NCBI GenBank assembly: GCA_000827325.1
Contig: KN832887.1
Span: 868,001-932,000 of the forward strand
Source: Oidiodendron maius Zn
Lineage: Eukaryota; Ascomycota; Leotiomycetes; Myxotrichaceae
Reading direction: 5' to 3'
Length of the DNA stretch: 64,000 nucleotides
In this document: positions 55,177 to 64,000 of the stretch, piece by piece
How the letters are laid out: each line of letters opens with the position of its first letter
How positions within the stretch are numbered: the first letter of the stretch is position 1
Translations under genes and position numbers: made by a program
The notes under the pieces: model-generated
What the model saw: the letters and a program-made list of their open reading frames with translations, nothing else
The model's database searches: none
Told to the model about the DNA's origin: nothing

Positions 55177-57377
55177 CAATGCTAGTAGCCACGACTGTAT
55201 TGACGTTGCAAGTGAGCGTTCAACGACACCCAATGGCTCGCGGATCATTCATCGCGACGATCCCGATCCCAGTCCCAAGCCGTGTCCCGCGTTCATTCAT
55301 CCATTGTACGGGTCGACCGTCGAGTATCGCAACGAAAAGAAGCGTGAGTATTCTGTGACTGTCCGGCTTTCGGGCCTTAGGGACGCCGCCGCCAATTGCG
55401 GATTCTGCCATGTGCTTTACACCGGTGTCCAGTCCTGGCGGGAAAGCTGGATTCACCAATGGGCAACGTTCAGCTGGATAAAAGAGCACCAACCGATTAC
55501 GACGGATGAGCTATGGGACCAACTCTGGGAGCAACAGCCATGGTTAATCCAGTTCCGCGATGAGATAGAGAACAGAACGCCAGTGGACGAGGATCAGATA
55601 CACCTTGATATTACGTTTGCGAGGGGACATACTTCTTTCACTGTGGATTTGCAGCTGCTGTTACGAGCCGATTGTAACGATCCACTGCCGTCGATTGCGA
55701 AGCTTGAGTTTTATACTGCACCTGGTTTGTCAACCCTTCTCATCGTGTACCTTGGTTGGCTAGTATATGTTGACATGTTGTATCGGCGATTCATGCATGC
55801 TGATATAGTTTTTAGGGGCACAAAGTCCCTGGGCCGCTTTCGGACCTTCGACACACGTTTACAGCAATGTTGGTGACCCAAGATGCCTTGACCATATCCG
55901 GACGTGGGTCGCAGACTGTCGAGACAATCATCCTTCCTGTGGACTGGTATCGCAATCGGGCACACCAAGAAGACTCCTGCGGATCGACTTATTAGACGCT
56001 CCGGAGGTTCTTGGAGGCGTGCCAAAGCTGGGCATCCATCTTGAGGATACCGATGCAGAAACGACCTATGACTATGTTGCTGTCAGCCACTGTTGGGCCA
56101 TCTCCAAACCTGTTCAAACCACAAAAGACAATATCGCCGTCCACCGAGATGCGGTACCGTGGAATGAACTGTCAGAGAGCTTGCAGGATTCAGTCCTAAT
56201 GGCCTTCTCCATCGGGTTCGATTTTATTTGGATCGATTCACTGTGCATAATACAGCATGACCACGCTGACTGGGCATCCGAGGCCCCGCGTATGGGCTTG
56301 ATGTACCGTAATGCGGCTCTTGTCTTTGCGCTGCTCGGCGAGACTCTGGCACTCGGCAAGAGCTCAAAGAAAAGTATGCAAGATCCGGTCCATCCGACAG
56401 ACCCTTTGATCTATTGTCGATACAAGATGAACCATCTGGCGTTCTCGTCTTCCCCTGGTGATGGAGACTCCTGGTTTGGTCGGGCATGGTGTATGCAGGA
56501 GCGAATCAATGCCTCAAGGATATTGTACTTCGGCGGCACTCATGAAGAGCTTATTTTCGAGTGTAATGAATCCATTGCTTGCGAATGTGGCCGTCTCGAC
56601 AAGAAAGAGCAGGAAACGCCGAAATTGGGGCTTAATAAAGCTCTTGCTCAGGCAATGGATCACGATGGGGCTGTGTCGAGAACTGCTCTGTGGAGCGTAT
56701 ATATCGAGCTCTGCGAGAATTACACAGCAAGAAGTCTCACTGTTGCCACTGACAAGTTGCCGGCCATATCGAGCTTCATGCGCTTTTTCGCGCCATATTT
56801 CGACAAGTATTATGCTGGAATATGGAGGTTCAATCTCATCTGTGGACTACAATGGGAGACCCTCGATACCTCAAAGTGTTCTCGACCAGCAACCTACGTT
56901 GCACCGTCCTTCTCCTGGGCCTCTCTGTCTGGACCTGTGATCTGGTATATAGACTCGAATAAGATGCCTTCAGATGACACACACGACTTCTGTATCGTTA
57001 TGGGTATTTCTTGTACTCCAGAGTCGGACGGCATGGGCATGGTCATCGATGGATACATGAAGCTGAAGGGTTGGATCACGACCGCACAAGTAAAAGATAA
57101 AACGTGGCATCGCCCCGACGGCCGATTGGAGATGTGTCAAGCTGGGGCATCCAAATTCTACATGGCGGTGGACACAATACAAGATTGGGAAATCTTGCAG
57201 GCTGGGTCTAGCGTCACCTGCTTCGACCTTATGAGAGACAAAGATGCCGAGTACGTCTCTGGCTTGATGCTGTTGCCTCTCGAGGGAAGGGATGGGCATT
57301 ATCGGCGGATCGGTTTCTCAGCCATGAGGAAGAACAATTTTGCGCAAGCTACCAAGAGAGAGATTGTGATTCTCTAG
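55082..57377 (+). CDS. HET-domain protein inside the TIR element
   Basis: Two exons, 55082-55724 and 55816-57377, with a 91-nt intron (GTTTGT donor, TTTTTAG acceptor). The join reads EFYTAPGGAQSPWAAFGPST. The product is 734 residues. The N-terminal 210 residues include a CGFCHVLY-like zinc or disulphide pair. Before the HET domain comes IRTWVADCRDNHPSCG and RLLRIDLLDAPEVLGGVPKL, the standard lead-in of large HET proteins. The HET domain spans about 296-450: YDYVAVSHCWA, DFIWIDSLCIIQHDHADWA, and GRAWCMQERINASRILYFG. The C-terminal part (SFSWASLSGPVIWY, LKGWITT, VSGLMLLPLEGRDGHYRRIG) is also typical. It appears intact. Being enclosed by inverted repeats with TA flanks, it may have been moved as cargo. 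Confidence 0.85.
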
Positions 57378-58106
57378 TGTCGAAGCGCATAGGTTAACTT
57401 CTGGCGTCACTTCATTTGGCACGATGCGCACGGGTGAATGGCCGAATGATCATTTGACATACAAGTAGCAAAGATAATCGTGGTGAAAGGGACAATTACG
57501 GCTCTATCTCGCCTTCTTAACAAGTATGCTTCTGCGAATGAAAAATGGTATATACATTATCATATGCAAGGCAAGTTTTTATTACCAAACTTGACACTGA
57601 GAGGAGATTTAGAATCTCTTTCTCTTCGGAGCCTATCCAAATTGCGCTCGAGGATCTCATGCCAGTATGCCCTAGGTGCCAGCATCAAATCTTGCTCTGT
57701 ACCATTGGAAATCTTTTTGTTGTTCACGAGCACCTTCCATTCTATCGAGTAATGAAGACAGCTTGGCTCATCCTCATCATAGCTATTCTGTTCATCCCAT
57801 TCGTCCAGGCTAAGGAATTGAAGCTTTGGCCGTAGCGGTGGCTGATGGGAAGGGCTTTCGGTGGAGAGGGCTCGCTTTATTCATCGTGGAACGCTGGCGG
57901 GCGATACTCAAGGCTAGTGAAGGCAGGAACTTAAATTCGCACAGGATTTCCGAAGTCAAACATTACTTTCAAGAACATTTCAAGGGCTTTCTCTTCCGAT
58001 TGCTCACAGCGAGAACAGCAAGTGCAGCTACGTGGCTGTGCATAGAAATAAATTTCTGGAAGAACGCCACACTCACCTAATTAGGTATAGTATATAATAT
58101 ACCGTT
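57378..58106. other. element interior downstream of HET gene 3
   Basis: Short frames (57480-57752, 57545-57835, 57826-58080) have no recognised domain and no transposase signature. Treated as non-coding or decayed. Confidence 0.4.
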
Positions 58107-58713
58107 TTACGAGTCTCGTGACAATCAATACAACATATATAAACGCGGTAAGTCTTATACGCTTATTAAGACGCTTGGCATTTTGTGTACCTCCTCCTTT
58201 TTGTCCGGATAAACTCGACATGTAGGTTTCCTTTTACTCTATGTCTTCAAAGCCTAAAGCTATATTCTCTCTTGACAGGGCCTTCGTATAATAATCCCGA
58301 GATCTAGAAACAAGCCGATAGTTGTAATAGAACAGGGGGGGACAACTAAAGATGGTTTTGATGTCGTCGACAGGATAATCGATAGCATAACCACAACTAT
58401 AATATTTTCTCACTATAATCTGAATTCTTATAGAGAAATAGCCAAAGAATAATTGCACGCTACCTATAACTTTATATACTTGTAAGAGAGAAATTTAAAA
58501 GCCCTAAACAATGAAGTCTTCTCGGCACGGGGGGTTTCTCGCTACGCCGGGACGGACGTTATAGCACTACACGATTATCTAGTACTTCGTATGCCATCCA
58601 GTAGCTACAATCACTGCTGCTACCCTATCTAGCATACTATTTAAGCATAATTGAAATATCTTACTAGGTATAGCTACCTAAGCCTTAATAAGTGCTTGCT
58701 CTAGAGCCCAGCT

Positions 58714-59930
58714 GTGAGTGGTGGATTCTGCTCGTTTGATGGAGCCGCGACGTTGAAGTGTTGTGTCTTTGGAGATAAAACATTTGAGGCGCACTTAGGG
58801 AAAGAGGAAGTGGATCGGCGGCAGGCATCATCCCTGGCAAGGCTGTCTGTGTCTACTAGCACAACAATGCCTCTGACAGACTTTCCTATAGGATTGCCTG
58901 CGGTTATAAATGAGCTGGTGCTCACCGAAGCCTTTGCCCGCAAGTATGCTCCGATCCAGATGCTGAACGTAGACGAAGTTTTACTTGCACTCTACCATCG
59001 ACGGCTTCCTTCCACACATGATTGTGAAAACGGTTGATAGCCAGAACCCTCATCCATTCTATATAGGGCCTCTGGACCGCCAAGTGCTTGGTATGCAAGC
59101 CATAGCTCTTGGCGATCGAAACACTAATCAAACAGCCCGCTTACGCACCAGCGCCGACCTCAATCGTCCGAGTGATACTCAAGATTGGATGCCAGGTACC
59201 AGAGCAGCTCCTAACGGCCTGACTTCCTATGCTGTGGTTGCAAAAGGGGGAAATGGTTATCTAGATATCACTTACTGGTGGCTGTTCAGCTATAACCAGG
59301 GCAAGACATTTGCAGAAACCAGCTGAGGAAACCACGTGGCGGTATGTTACCCGGCAAACCCGGTGACCAGCATGTAGCTAATATATCCCCAGGACTAGGA
59401 GCACCTTCGCGTTAGTCTCAGTGGAGTAGATTTCAGTGGCCCAAGTTCAGAGCAGATTTCCAAGATCATGATATCCGCTCACTATGACACTCCCGTCTCC
59501 CCTCCCAATCAGTGCGAGCTCTATGGGAGCCAGGTCCTAGTCAGTGCTGCCCCATCTCTCTCTCTTTCCATACTTCTCACCTCTAACACAACCTTATAGG
59601 CCCATCTCGCCAGCGCCGATCATGAGATTCATCCGCACGCTGTCACCTACGACCGTCCGCAAGGCACGCACGATTATTGTAAAACCAACCCCTACGAGTT
59701 CGACCAGTGCCTAGGAATCATCGAAATCTATCAGTGGGACGAAAAAACGCAGAATTTCGTGAACCCTTTTCCGAGGCCCCTCCTACGTACACGGATCCCA
59801 GCTGGGCGCTCTATCGAGGACACTGGGGCAATTGGCAGAGAGGTAGTCTCCTTGGGATGGTTGCGAAGTTGGAAAGCGGGCCTGAGGGCATTTTTAAGTC
59901 TTTTGAGTATCCTACTGCTGCCTCGTAGGA
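58714..59930 (+). pseudogene. broken Vps62/DUF946-like gene
   Basis: Fragments in more than one frame follow the order of the Vps62/DUF946 family: VLTEAFARKYAPIQMLN, then FLPHMIVKTVDSQNP, LDITYWWLFSYNQGKTF, GNHVAD then EHLRVSLSGVDF, KIMISAHYDTPV, the hallmark YDRPQGTHDY, and PSWALYRGHWGNWQRG. At least two reading-frame changes and two in-frame stops interrupt it. One stop replaces the conserved Trp of the DWEH motif, and both stops are explained by G:C to A:T change. Two introns of normal size still fit between the blocks. It is therefore a recently disabled gene. It abuts the right end of the TIR element. Confidence 0.65.
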
Positions 59931-60577
59931 GGATAGCGAATGTTAACGGCAGATTTGGGGAGATAGTCGAGATATGGAGGTCTTGAGGGGAAGAATTGGA
60001 TTACTGCATGCCAACCCCAAGCCAGCTCACCCGACGAGGCCTCCTAGCCCTGTTGGTGGGTGATTAGGTTATCTTAGCTTAAGACGTTTCAAAAAAGGCA
60101 TCCTTTCCAGAAATCGCTCTGATTGATGACAATAACATTGGAGCGAGTCTTATATGAATGCATTTAAGTATGACGAAGTCCGGGGCAATAAAATGGTTAA
60201 TGAGAAAGTCCAATGACGGTGAAAATGGGACGCAAGCGTGATCATGTGACAGAACGGAGGGTCGAAGTAGTACCCTAGTTCTTACATGGCTCGAGTCAAG
60301 GGTTATCTACGTATAATAGCGAGCTATTTATGTATATTAAGGGCTGGGCTCCTTTTCAGGGAAGGGTAGCATTTAGTTTTCTTATTTCCCGGGCAAAATA
60401 TACCATGTTACTTGCACCTCGCCCTTCCACCCTCCAACCCCCTGCTGTCAAAAGTTGACTGCCAACCGTTTCAATTTGTAAGGTTAGGCCCCTGATGCTA
60501 CAGTTGCCTTGAATTTGACCTCTAATTCAGGCCAGCTCCATCATTACCGATAATGATCAGTAATGAAGCACTTCTCA
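59931..60577. other. intergenic, no gene seen
   Basis: 3' flank between the broken gene and the acetolactate synthase. It holds the CATCATTA...CAGTAATGAAG arrangement at 60538-60568, also seen near 50055-50092. Confidence 0.5.
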
Positions 60578-62269
60578 TTACCTAAAATCATTCGGAATGA
60601 CATTCTTCATCAAGTCGATACTGTGACTATAGTCAATTCGGATGTCCACAATAGACACACCGTCCGTCAGTAAAGCAGTCTTCATAACTGCCTCTAGGTC
60701 ACTAGCATCGTTCACCCGGAAGCCGGTAGCTCCAAATGCCTCGGCAAACTTAACGAAGTCCACACCCCCTAGGCTGATGCCTGAACTACGGCCGTATTTA
60801 GCCTCTTCTTGAAACTCCACCATGTTGTAGGCGGAGTCGTTCCAGATGAAATGGGTAATCTTGCAACCTTTCTGCACTGCCGTTGACAACTCCTGCGAGG
60901 TAAACATAAAACCGCCGTCCCCACTGATACTGACGACCTTGCGCGAACACGGGGGATCTTGGACCAGGTTGGCGGCAATTGCCCATGGAAGCCCGACTCC
61001 CAGTGTTTGTTGACCATTGGAACAGAGGAGGTGGTGCGGGAGGTATGTGTAGAAATACCGCATCATGTAGATATAGACCGTCCCAACATCGACCGATACG
61101 ACCGTCTCTCGCGGGAGAAGCTTTCGCAGCAGATATACAAAATGAATGGGCTGTACTGGCCCATCACACGCCGCTTGCTGTGCAACTGCTTGCCAGCTGT
61201 ACAATTCCTGCCGAACCTCTTCTAGTTTGATCTCGTGGCTTGCCCAGAAATCCGGTGCGTTCTTATGGAGATTTCTCCTAAGGCTGTCCACAACCGCGGC
61301 TGGGCCGCCAACCAGCTCTACTTGAGGATTGTAATGAGCCGAAACATTCGCTTCCGTATAGTCAATATGAATGATGGTATTATTTGTCGGATTGACATTC
61401 CACAGTTCAGCATCATACTCATAAGGGTCGTACCCAACGGTCAAGATGAGATCTGCGCGGGCGAGTACCTTGTCTCCCGGCTGATTGCGGAACAGGCCAA
61501 CTCGGCCATAGAAACGATGCAGCAGGTTTTCACTGATTGCACCGGCTGCCTGGAAAGTCTCCACGACCGGAAAGTTGAAGTCTGTGGTGAGTTGTTGCAC
61601 GGCCGCTACGATTGCTTCGTTGGAGGATCTCATACCGAGCAGAATCACAGGCCGCTTTGAAGACAATAGCTTCTCGAGGGCGAGTCCCTGCAGGCCGGTA
61701 TCACTTGTCCCATAGCTGGGAACATCGAAATTATTTCTTGGAAAGGGCGGAGTCCCAATCAGAGTACTCTGGATCAGATCCATGGGTATTGCCACTGCTG
61801 TTGCACCCTGGGGGAATATGCGGGCGGTCCGAAAAGCGTTGGCGATTGCCTCACTGACTTGGTCCTCCACAACCACCTGCACCACGGACTTGCAGACCCC
61901 GTCCAAAACCTTCATAACATCTAAACTCTGATGCGTATGTCTGGCCGCCTGCCGACGGGAAACCGTGCCAGTCAATGCCAACACACAATCGCCCTCCGAG
62001 GTCGCCGTGGCCAACCCGGTGACCAGATTGCCGGTGCCAGGCCCGGATGTAACGAGACACACGCCTGGAATGCCGGTCAAGCGACCGACTGCTGCTGCCA
62101 TGAAGGCGGCGTTTTGCTCGTGTCGGCAAACAATCAATCGGATGGTTGGATGATCCATCAATGCATCGAAGACGCCGTCCACTTTGGCGCCCGGAATGCC
62201 AAAGACGAGCTTGACGCCTGCATTATTTAGACTATCCACAATCACATTTGCTATATTTCGGGTCGCCAT
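60578..62269 (-). CDS. alsS: catabolic-type acetolactate synthase (AlsS-like, TPP enzyme)
   Basis: A single exon of 563 residues. The N-terminal TPP/Pyr domain opens VFGIPGAKVDGVFDAL with the catalytic Glu in CRHEQNAAFMAAAVGRLTG and the glycine-rich VTSGPGTGNLVTGLATATSEGD (given in parts). The C-terminal PP domain has the thiamine motif GDGGF...N (ISGDGGFMFTSQEL to IWNDSAYNMV). The sequence follows bacterial FAD-independent AlsS/BudB enzymes rather than the mitochondrial anabolic Ilv2. There is no organelle presequence and no FAD signature. Reaction: two pyruvate to 2-acetolactate plus CO2 in the cytosol. It is intronless and divergent from an acetolactate decarboxylase 0.9 kb away, so the pair would make acetoin. 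A bacterial origin by transfer is likely but untested. Confidence 0.88.
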   Translation of the reverse strand: MATRNIANVIVDSLNNAGVKLVFGIPGAKVDGVFDALMDHPTIRLIVCRHEQNAAFMAAAVGRLTGIPGVCLVTSGPGTGNLVTGLATATSEGDCVLALTGTVSRRQAARHTHQSLDVMKVLDGVCKSVVQVVVEDQVSEAIANAFRTARIFPQGATAVAIPMDLIQSTLIGTPPFPRNNFDVPSYGTSDTGLQGLALEKLLSSKRPVILLGMRSSNEAIVAAVQQLTTDFNFPVVETFQAAGAISENLLHRFYGRVGLFRNQPGDKVLARADLILTVGYDPYEYDAELWNVNPTNNTIIHIDYTEANVSAHYNPQVELVGGPAAVVDSLRRNLHKNAPDFWASHEIKLEEVRQELYSWQAVAQQAACDGPVQPIHFVYLLRKLLPRETVVSVDVGTVYIYMMRYFYTYLPHHLLCSNGQQTLGVGLPWAIAANLVQDPPCSRKVVSISGDGGFMFTSQELSTAVQKGCKITHFIWNDSAYNMVEFQEEAKYGRSSGISLGGVDFVKFAEAFGATGFRVNDASDLEAVMKTALLTDGVSIVDIRIDYSHSIDLMKNVIPNDFR

Positions 62270-63172
62270 AGCGATCTCTCTAAGACTCTGTTATGTTGTT
62301 GGTACTGACGAAACTAGAAAGGAAGGAAAATAAAACTGGCTGGCAGGAACGTCATCAATCATCGTGTGTTCTCCACCCGAATGTAAAGTCAATAAATGGC
62401 ACATTGATTCGTTGATTGCTATGCACGCTGATTACTTAACCGCGAGCACTTAGTTCTGTCGGGTCTCTGCTTCCTTGGGCCCACCAAGGTCTCGTAGACG
62501 AGTGTGTTAATTGTCCGCCCACAAATGCAGAGATTTGGAAACCTTCATCCCACGGTTGTAAGATTACGGAGATCGCGCAATCTAATAAACCGTGCTACTA
62601 AGCCGCCCGCGACATGGCAGCGCTGCCATTAGCTCATCGGATAGATATCTAACTAATGATATACAATAGGACGATATCCTCTATATGTAAAACCAGGTGA
62701 CACTGCCCGCTACGCTCCAAAAAACCCCTATTGTATTATTACTGCTTCGCTTTGGCGAGGGGTGTTGGCAAATTAAATTCGGGAGAGAGCCCCGACACTC
62801 CTTTCCTTTAATTATTCTATTGGATGGGATTTTTATCCAGGAAGTGACCCTCCTAACCCCCACCCTTTCCTACTATATCTCGTACTATATAATATTCCGC
62901 CCGGTAAAATACGCTCACATGAAAGTATTTCTTGGTCGGTAAAACTTCGGACGCGATGTTCTCGTTTCTGTTATCAGATCTGTTATAAGATGACTTACCT
63001 CCGTTTCAATTCGCCTCGCTCTTCCCATGCCAGTGACCTCATGAGTGTATTGTGGAACGTATGACGACTGATGACAACAATAGCAAAAATTAAATCGGCA
63101 AAGAATCATATGCTCCGCCCCTACAGCTGTGCTTCTATACTACCTCATTCCCCCTTTGCCTAGTTTAATCAA
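62270..63172. promoter_or_regulatory. divergent promoter of the acetoin gene pair
   Basis: A 903-bp gap between head-to-head genes for consecutive reactions. It is AT-rich with several TATA-like words (near 62873-62895) and a CT-rich leader just before the decarboxylase ATG. No specific operator recognised. Confidence 0.45.
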
Positions 63173-63895
63173 ATGGCGCCTGATCGACTCTACCAATATT
63201 CGACGGCCTCTGCCCTCATGGCGGGCGTTGCATCGCGAGGGATACAACTCTCGGATCTGCTGTCGCACGGCTCACATGGTCTGGGAACAATGACAAGTAT
63301 CAATGGGGAGGTGGTCATTCTGCAAGGCACCGCATATCATCTCCAGTCGTCGGGAGAAGTTCGTGTGGTCGGAGTGGCAGAGCAACTTCCGTTCGCTATG
63401 GTGACCGCCTTCGAAAACGCAACGACGAGAACGTATGCTACATTCCCCGGTCTGCGCAACAAACAGTCCTTGTTTCACTGTCTTCAGACGCTGTTCCTAG
63501 GCGCGGGGAATCGTTTTGTCTTTTTTGTTATAGAGAAAGCCCACTGCGACCAGATAACGGTGCGGGTTGTACGGGGTCAGCAGTATCCCCGCCAGCCATT
63601 GTCAGAATTGGGAGATACACAGAAAGTCAACAGCTACCAGAGCGTGACTGGTAGTATCGTGGGATTCTGGTCGCCTGAATATATGGATGGCGTCTCGGTC
63701 AGCGGTCTACACATGCACTTCCTGTCGGAAGATCGTACGTATGGCGGCCACGTGCTCGACTTGGAAGTGAAGCAAGAGATTGCCATGGAAGCAGCCGTTC
63801 TGAATGGTTTCGACCTGGAGCTTCCCGAGAACGAGGAGTTTGATCAGGCGACGCTTGGGGTTGGAGGTGAAGCATTGCGTAAAGTAGAGGGCTAG
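63173..63895 (+). CDS. alsD: alpha-acetolactate decarboxylase (AlsD/BudA-like)
   Basis: A single exon of 240 residues, the usual length. It starts near LYQYSTASALMAGV, the family's signature opening, then LLSHGSHGLGTMTSINGEVVI with the conserved Glu46. The zinc site is SGLHMHFLSEDRTYGGHVLDL, placing His180, His182 and His193. YMDGVSVSG precedes it, as in the bacterial enzymes. No signal peptide. Reaction: 2-acetolactate to (R)-acetoin plus CO2. It is intronless and divergent from the acetolactate synthase. Fungi normally lack this enzyme, although sporadic copies are known, so transfer from bacteria is the likely source. The frame is complete; the window ends 105 bp downstream. Confidence 0.9.
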   Translation: MAPDRLYQYSTASALMAGVASRGIQLSDLLSHGSHGLGTMTSINGEVVILQGTAYHLQSSGEVRVVGVAEQLPFAMVTAFENATTRTYATFPGLRNKQSLFHCLQTLFLGAGNRFVFFVIEKAHCDQITVRVVRGQQYPRQPLSELGDTQKVNSYQSVTGSIVGFWSPEYMDGVSVSGLHMHFLSEDRTYGGHVLDLEVKQEIAMEAAVLNGFDLELPENEEFDQATLGVGGEALRKVEG

Positions 63896-64000
63896 CTAAA
63901 CAATAAATGGTTCAGGCATGCGATCCTATTATTATTTTGCCCCTATTTTGTTTTGCTGGCCAACCATTTGACTTGGTTGTGGATTTTGCTGCCGATTAAA

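Larger units (their letters stand above)
54107..58559. mobile_element. 4.45-kb TIR element enclosing HET gene 3
   Basis: Terminal inverted repeats of 41 bp (54107-54147 and 58519-58559) match at 36 or so positions. They share ACGTCC, CGTAGCGAGAAACCC and CCGTGCCGAGAA. TA dinucleotides flank both ends (54105-54106 and 58560-58561), as for Tc1/mariner/pogo-like insertion. No transposase frame is recognised. The subterminal few hundred bases on each side are AT-rich and non-coding, apart from a 74-codon minus-strand frame at 58234-58458 without known features. The interior carries a full HET gene. It therefore looks like a non-autonomous element that has captured host sequence, or two related short elements that happen to bracket a gene. 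Confidence 0.7.

Noticed and set aside
1-64000. CRISPR arrays, rRNA, retroviral or LTR elements, polyketide synthase genes
   Set aside because: None seen: no regularly spaced repeats, no conserved rRNA blocks, no reverse transcriptase or integrase motifs, no ketosynthase motifs.

Overview
The window reads as nuclear DNA of a filamentous ascomycete (Pezizomycotina). Most genes carry short GT-AG introns (about 45-90 nt) of fungal type. Three HET-domain (heterokaryon-incompatibility type) genes, a CFEM-domain GPCR-like gene, a Zn2Cys6 regulator with a fungal-specific transcription factor domain and a DHA1-like MFS transporter with the fungal DPLNWS signature all point the same way. The sequence cannot give genus or species. 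No rRNA, tRNA, CRISPR array or recognisable retroelement was found. All exon structures were read by eye from splice consensus, frame continuity and family motifs.

Layout. 1-8 kb: a decayed kinase, a small duplicated-motif protein and HET gene 1. 8.8-11.4 kb: two NTF2-like genes flanking two back-to-back TA-flanked inverted-repeat elements. 12.5-15.6 kb: a class I methyltransferase and a metallo-beta-lactamase-fold hydrolase. 16.4-31.7 kb: an aromatic-acid catabolism cluster. 33-34.9 kb: HET gene 2. 36-37.6 kb: CFEM receptor. 38-39.5 kb: debris of an aldo-keto reductase and a serine hydrolase. 40.3-45.1 kb: a 720-aa orphan-family gene, a kinase fragment and an SDR. 45-52 kb: mostly empty, with one single-pass membrane protein gene. 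52.5-53.8 kb: a beta/gamma-crystallin plus aerolysin-like gene. 54.1-58.6 kb: a TA-flanked inverted-repeat element that contains HET gene 3. 58.7-60 kb: a broken Vps62/DUF946-like gene. 60.6-63.9 kb: a divergent acetolactate synthase / acetolactate decarboxylase pair.

How the genes work together. The central cluster holds a 6-methylsalicylate-decarboxylase-like amidohydrolase, a Zn alcohol dehydrogenase, an aldehyde dehydrogenase of salicylaldehyde-dehydrogenase type, a class A flavin monooxygenase, a gentisate 1,2-dioxygenase, a fumarylacetoacetase-family hydrolase, an MFS transporter and a Zn2Cys6 regulator. Together these spell a route from a methylated or oxidised phenolic acid (for example 6-methylsalicylate or m-cresol, via 3-hydroxybenzoate) through gentisate ring cleavage to central metabolites. 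The right-edge pair makes acetoin from pyruvate through acetolactate; both genes are intronless and bacterial in type.

The most notable items are the gentisate-type cluster, the crystallin/aerolysin-like protein, the HET gene enclosed in a TIR element, and the acetoin gene pair.
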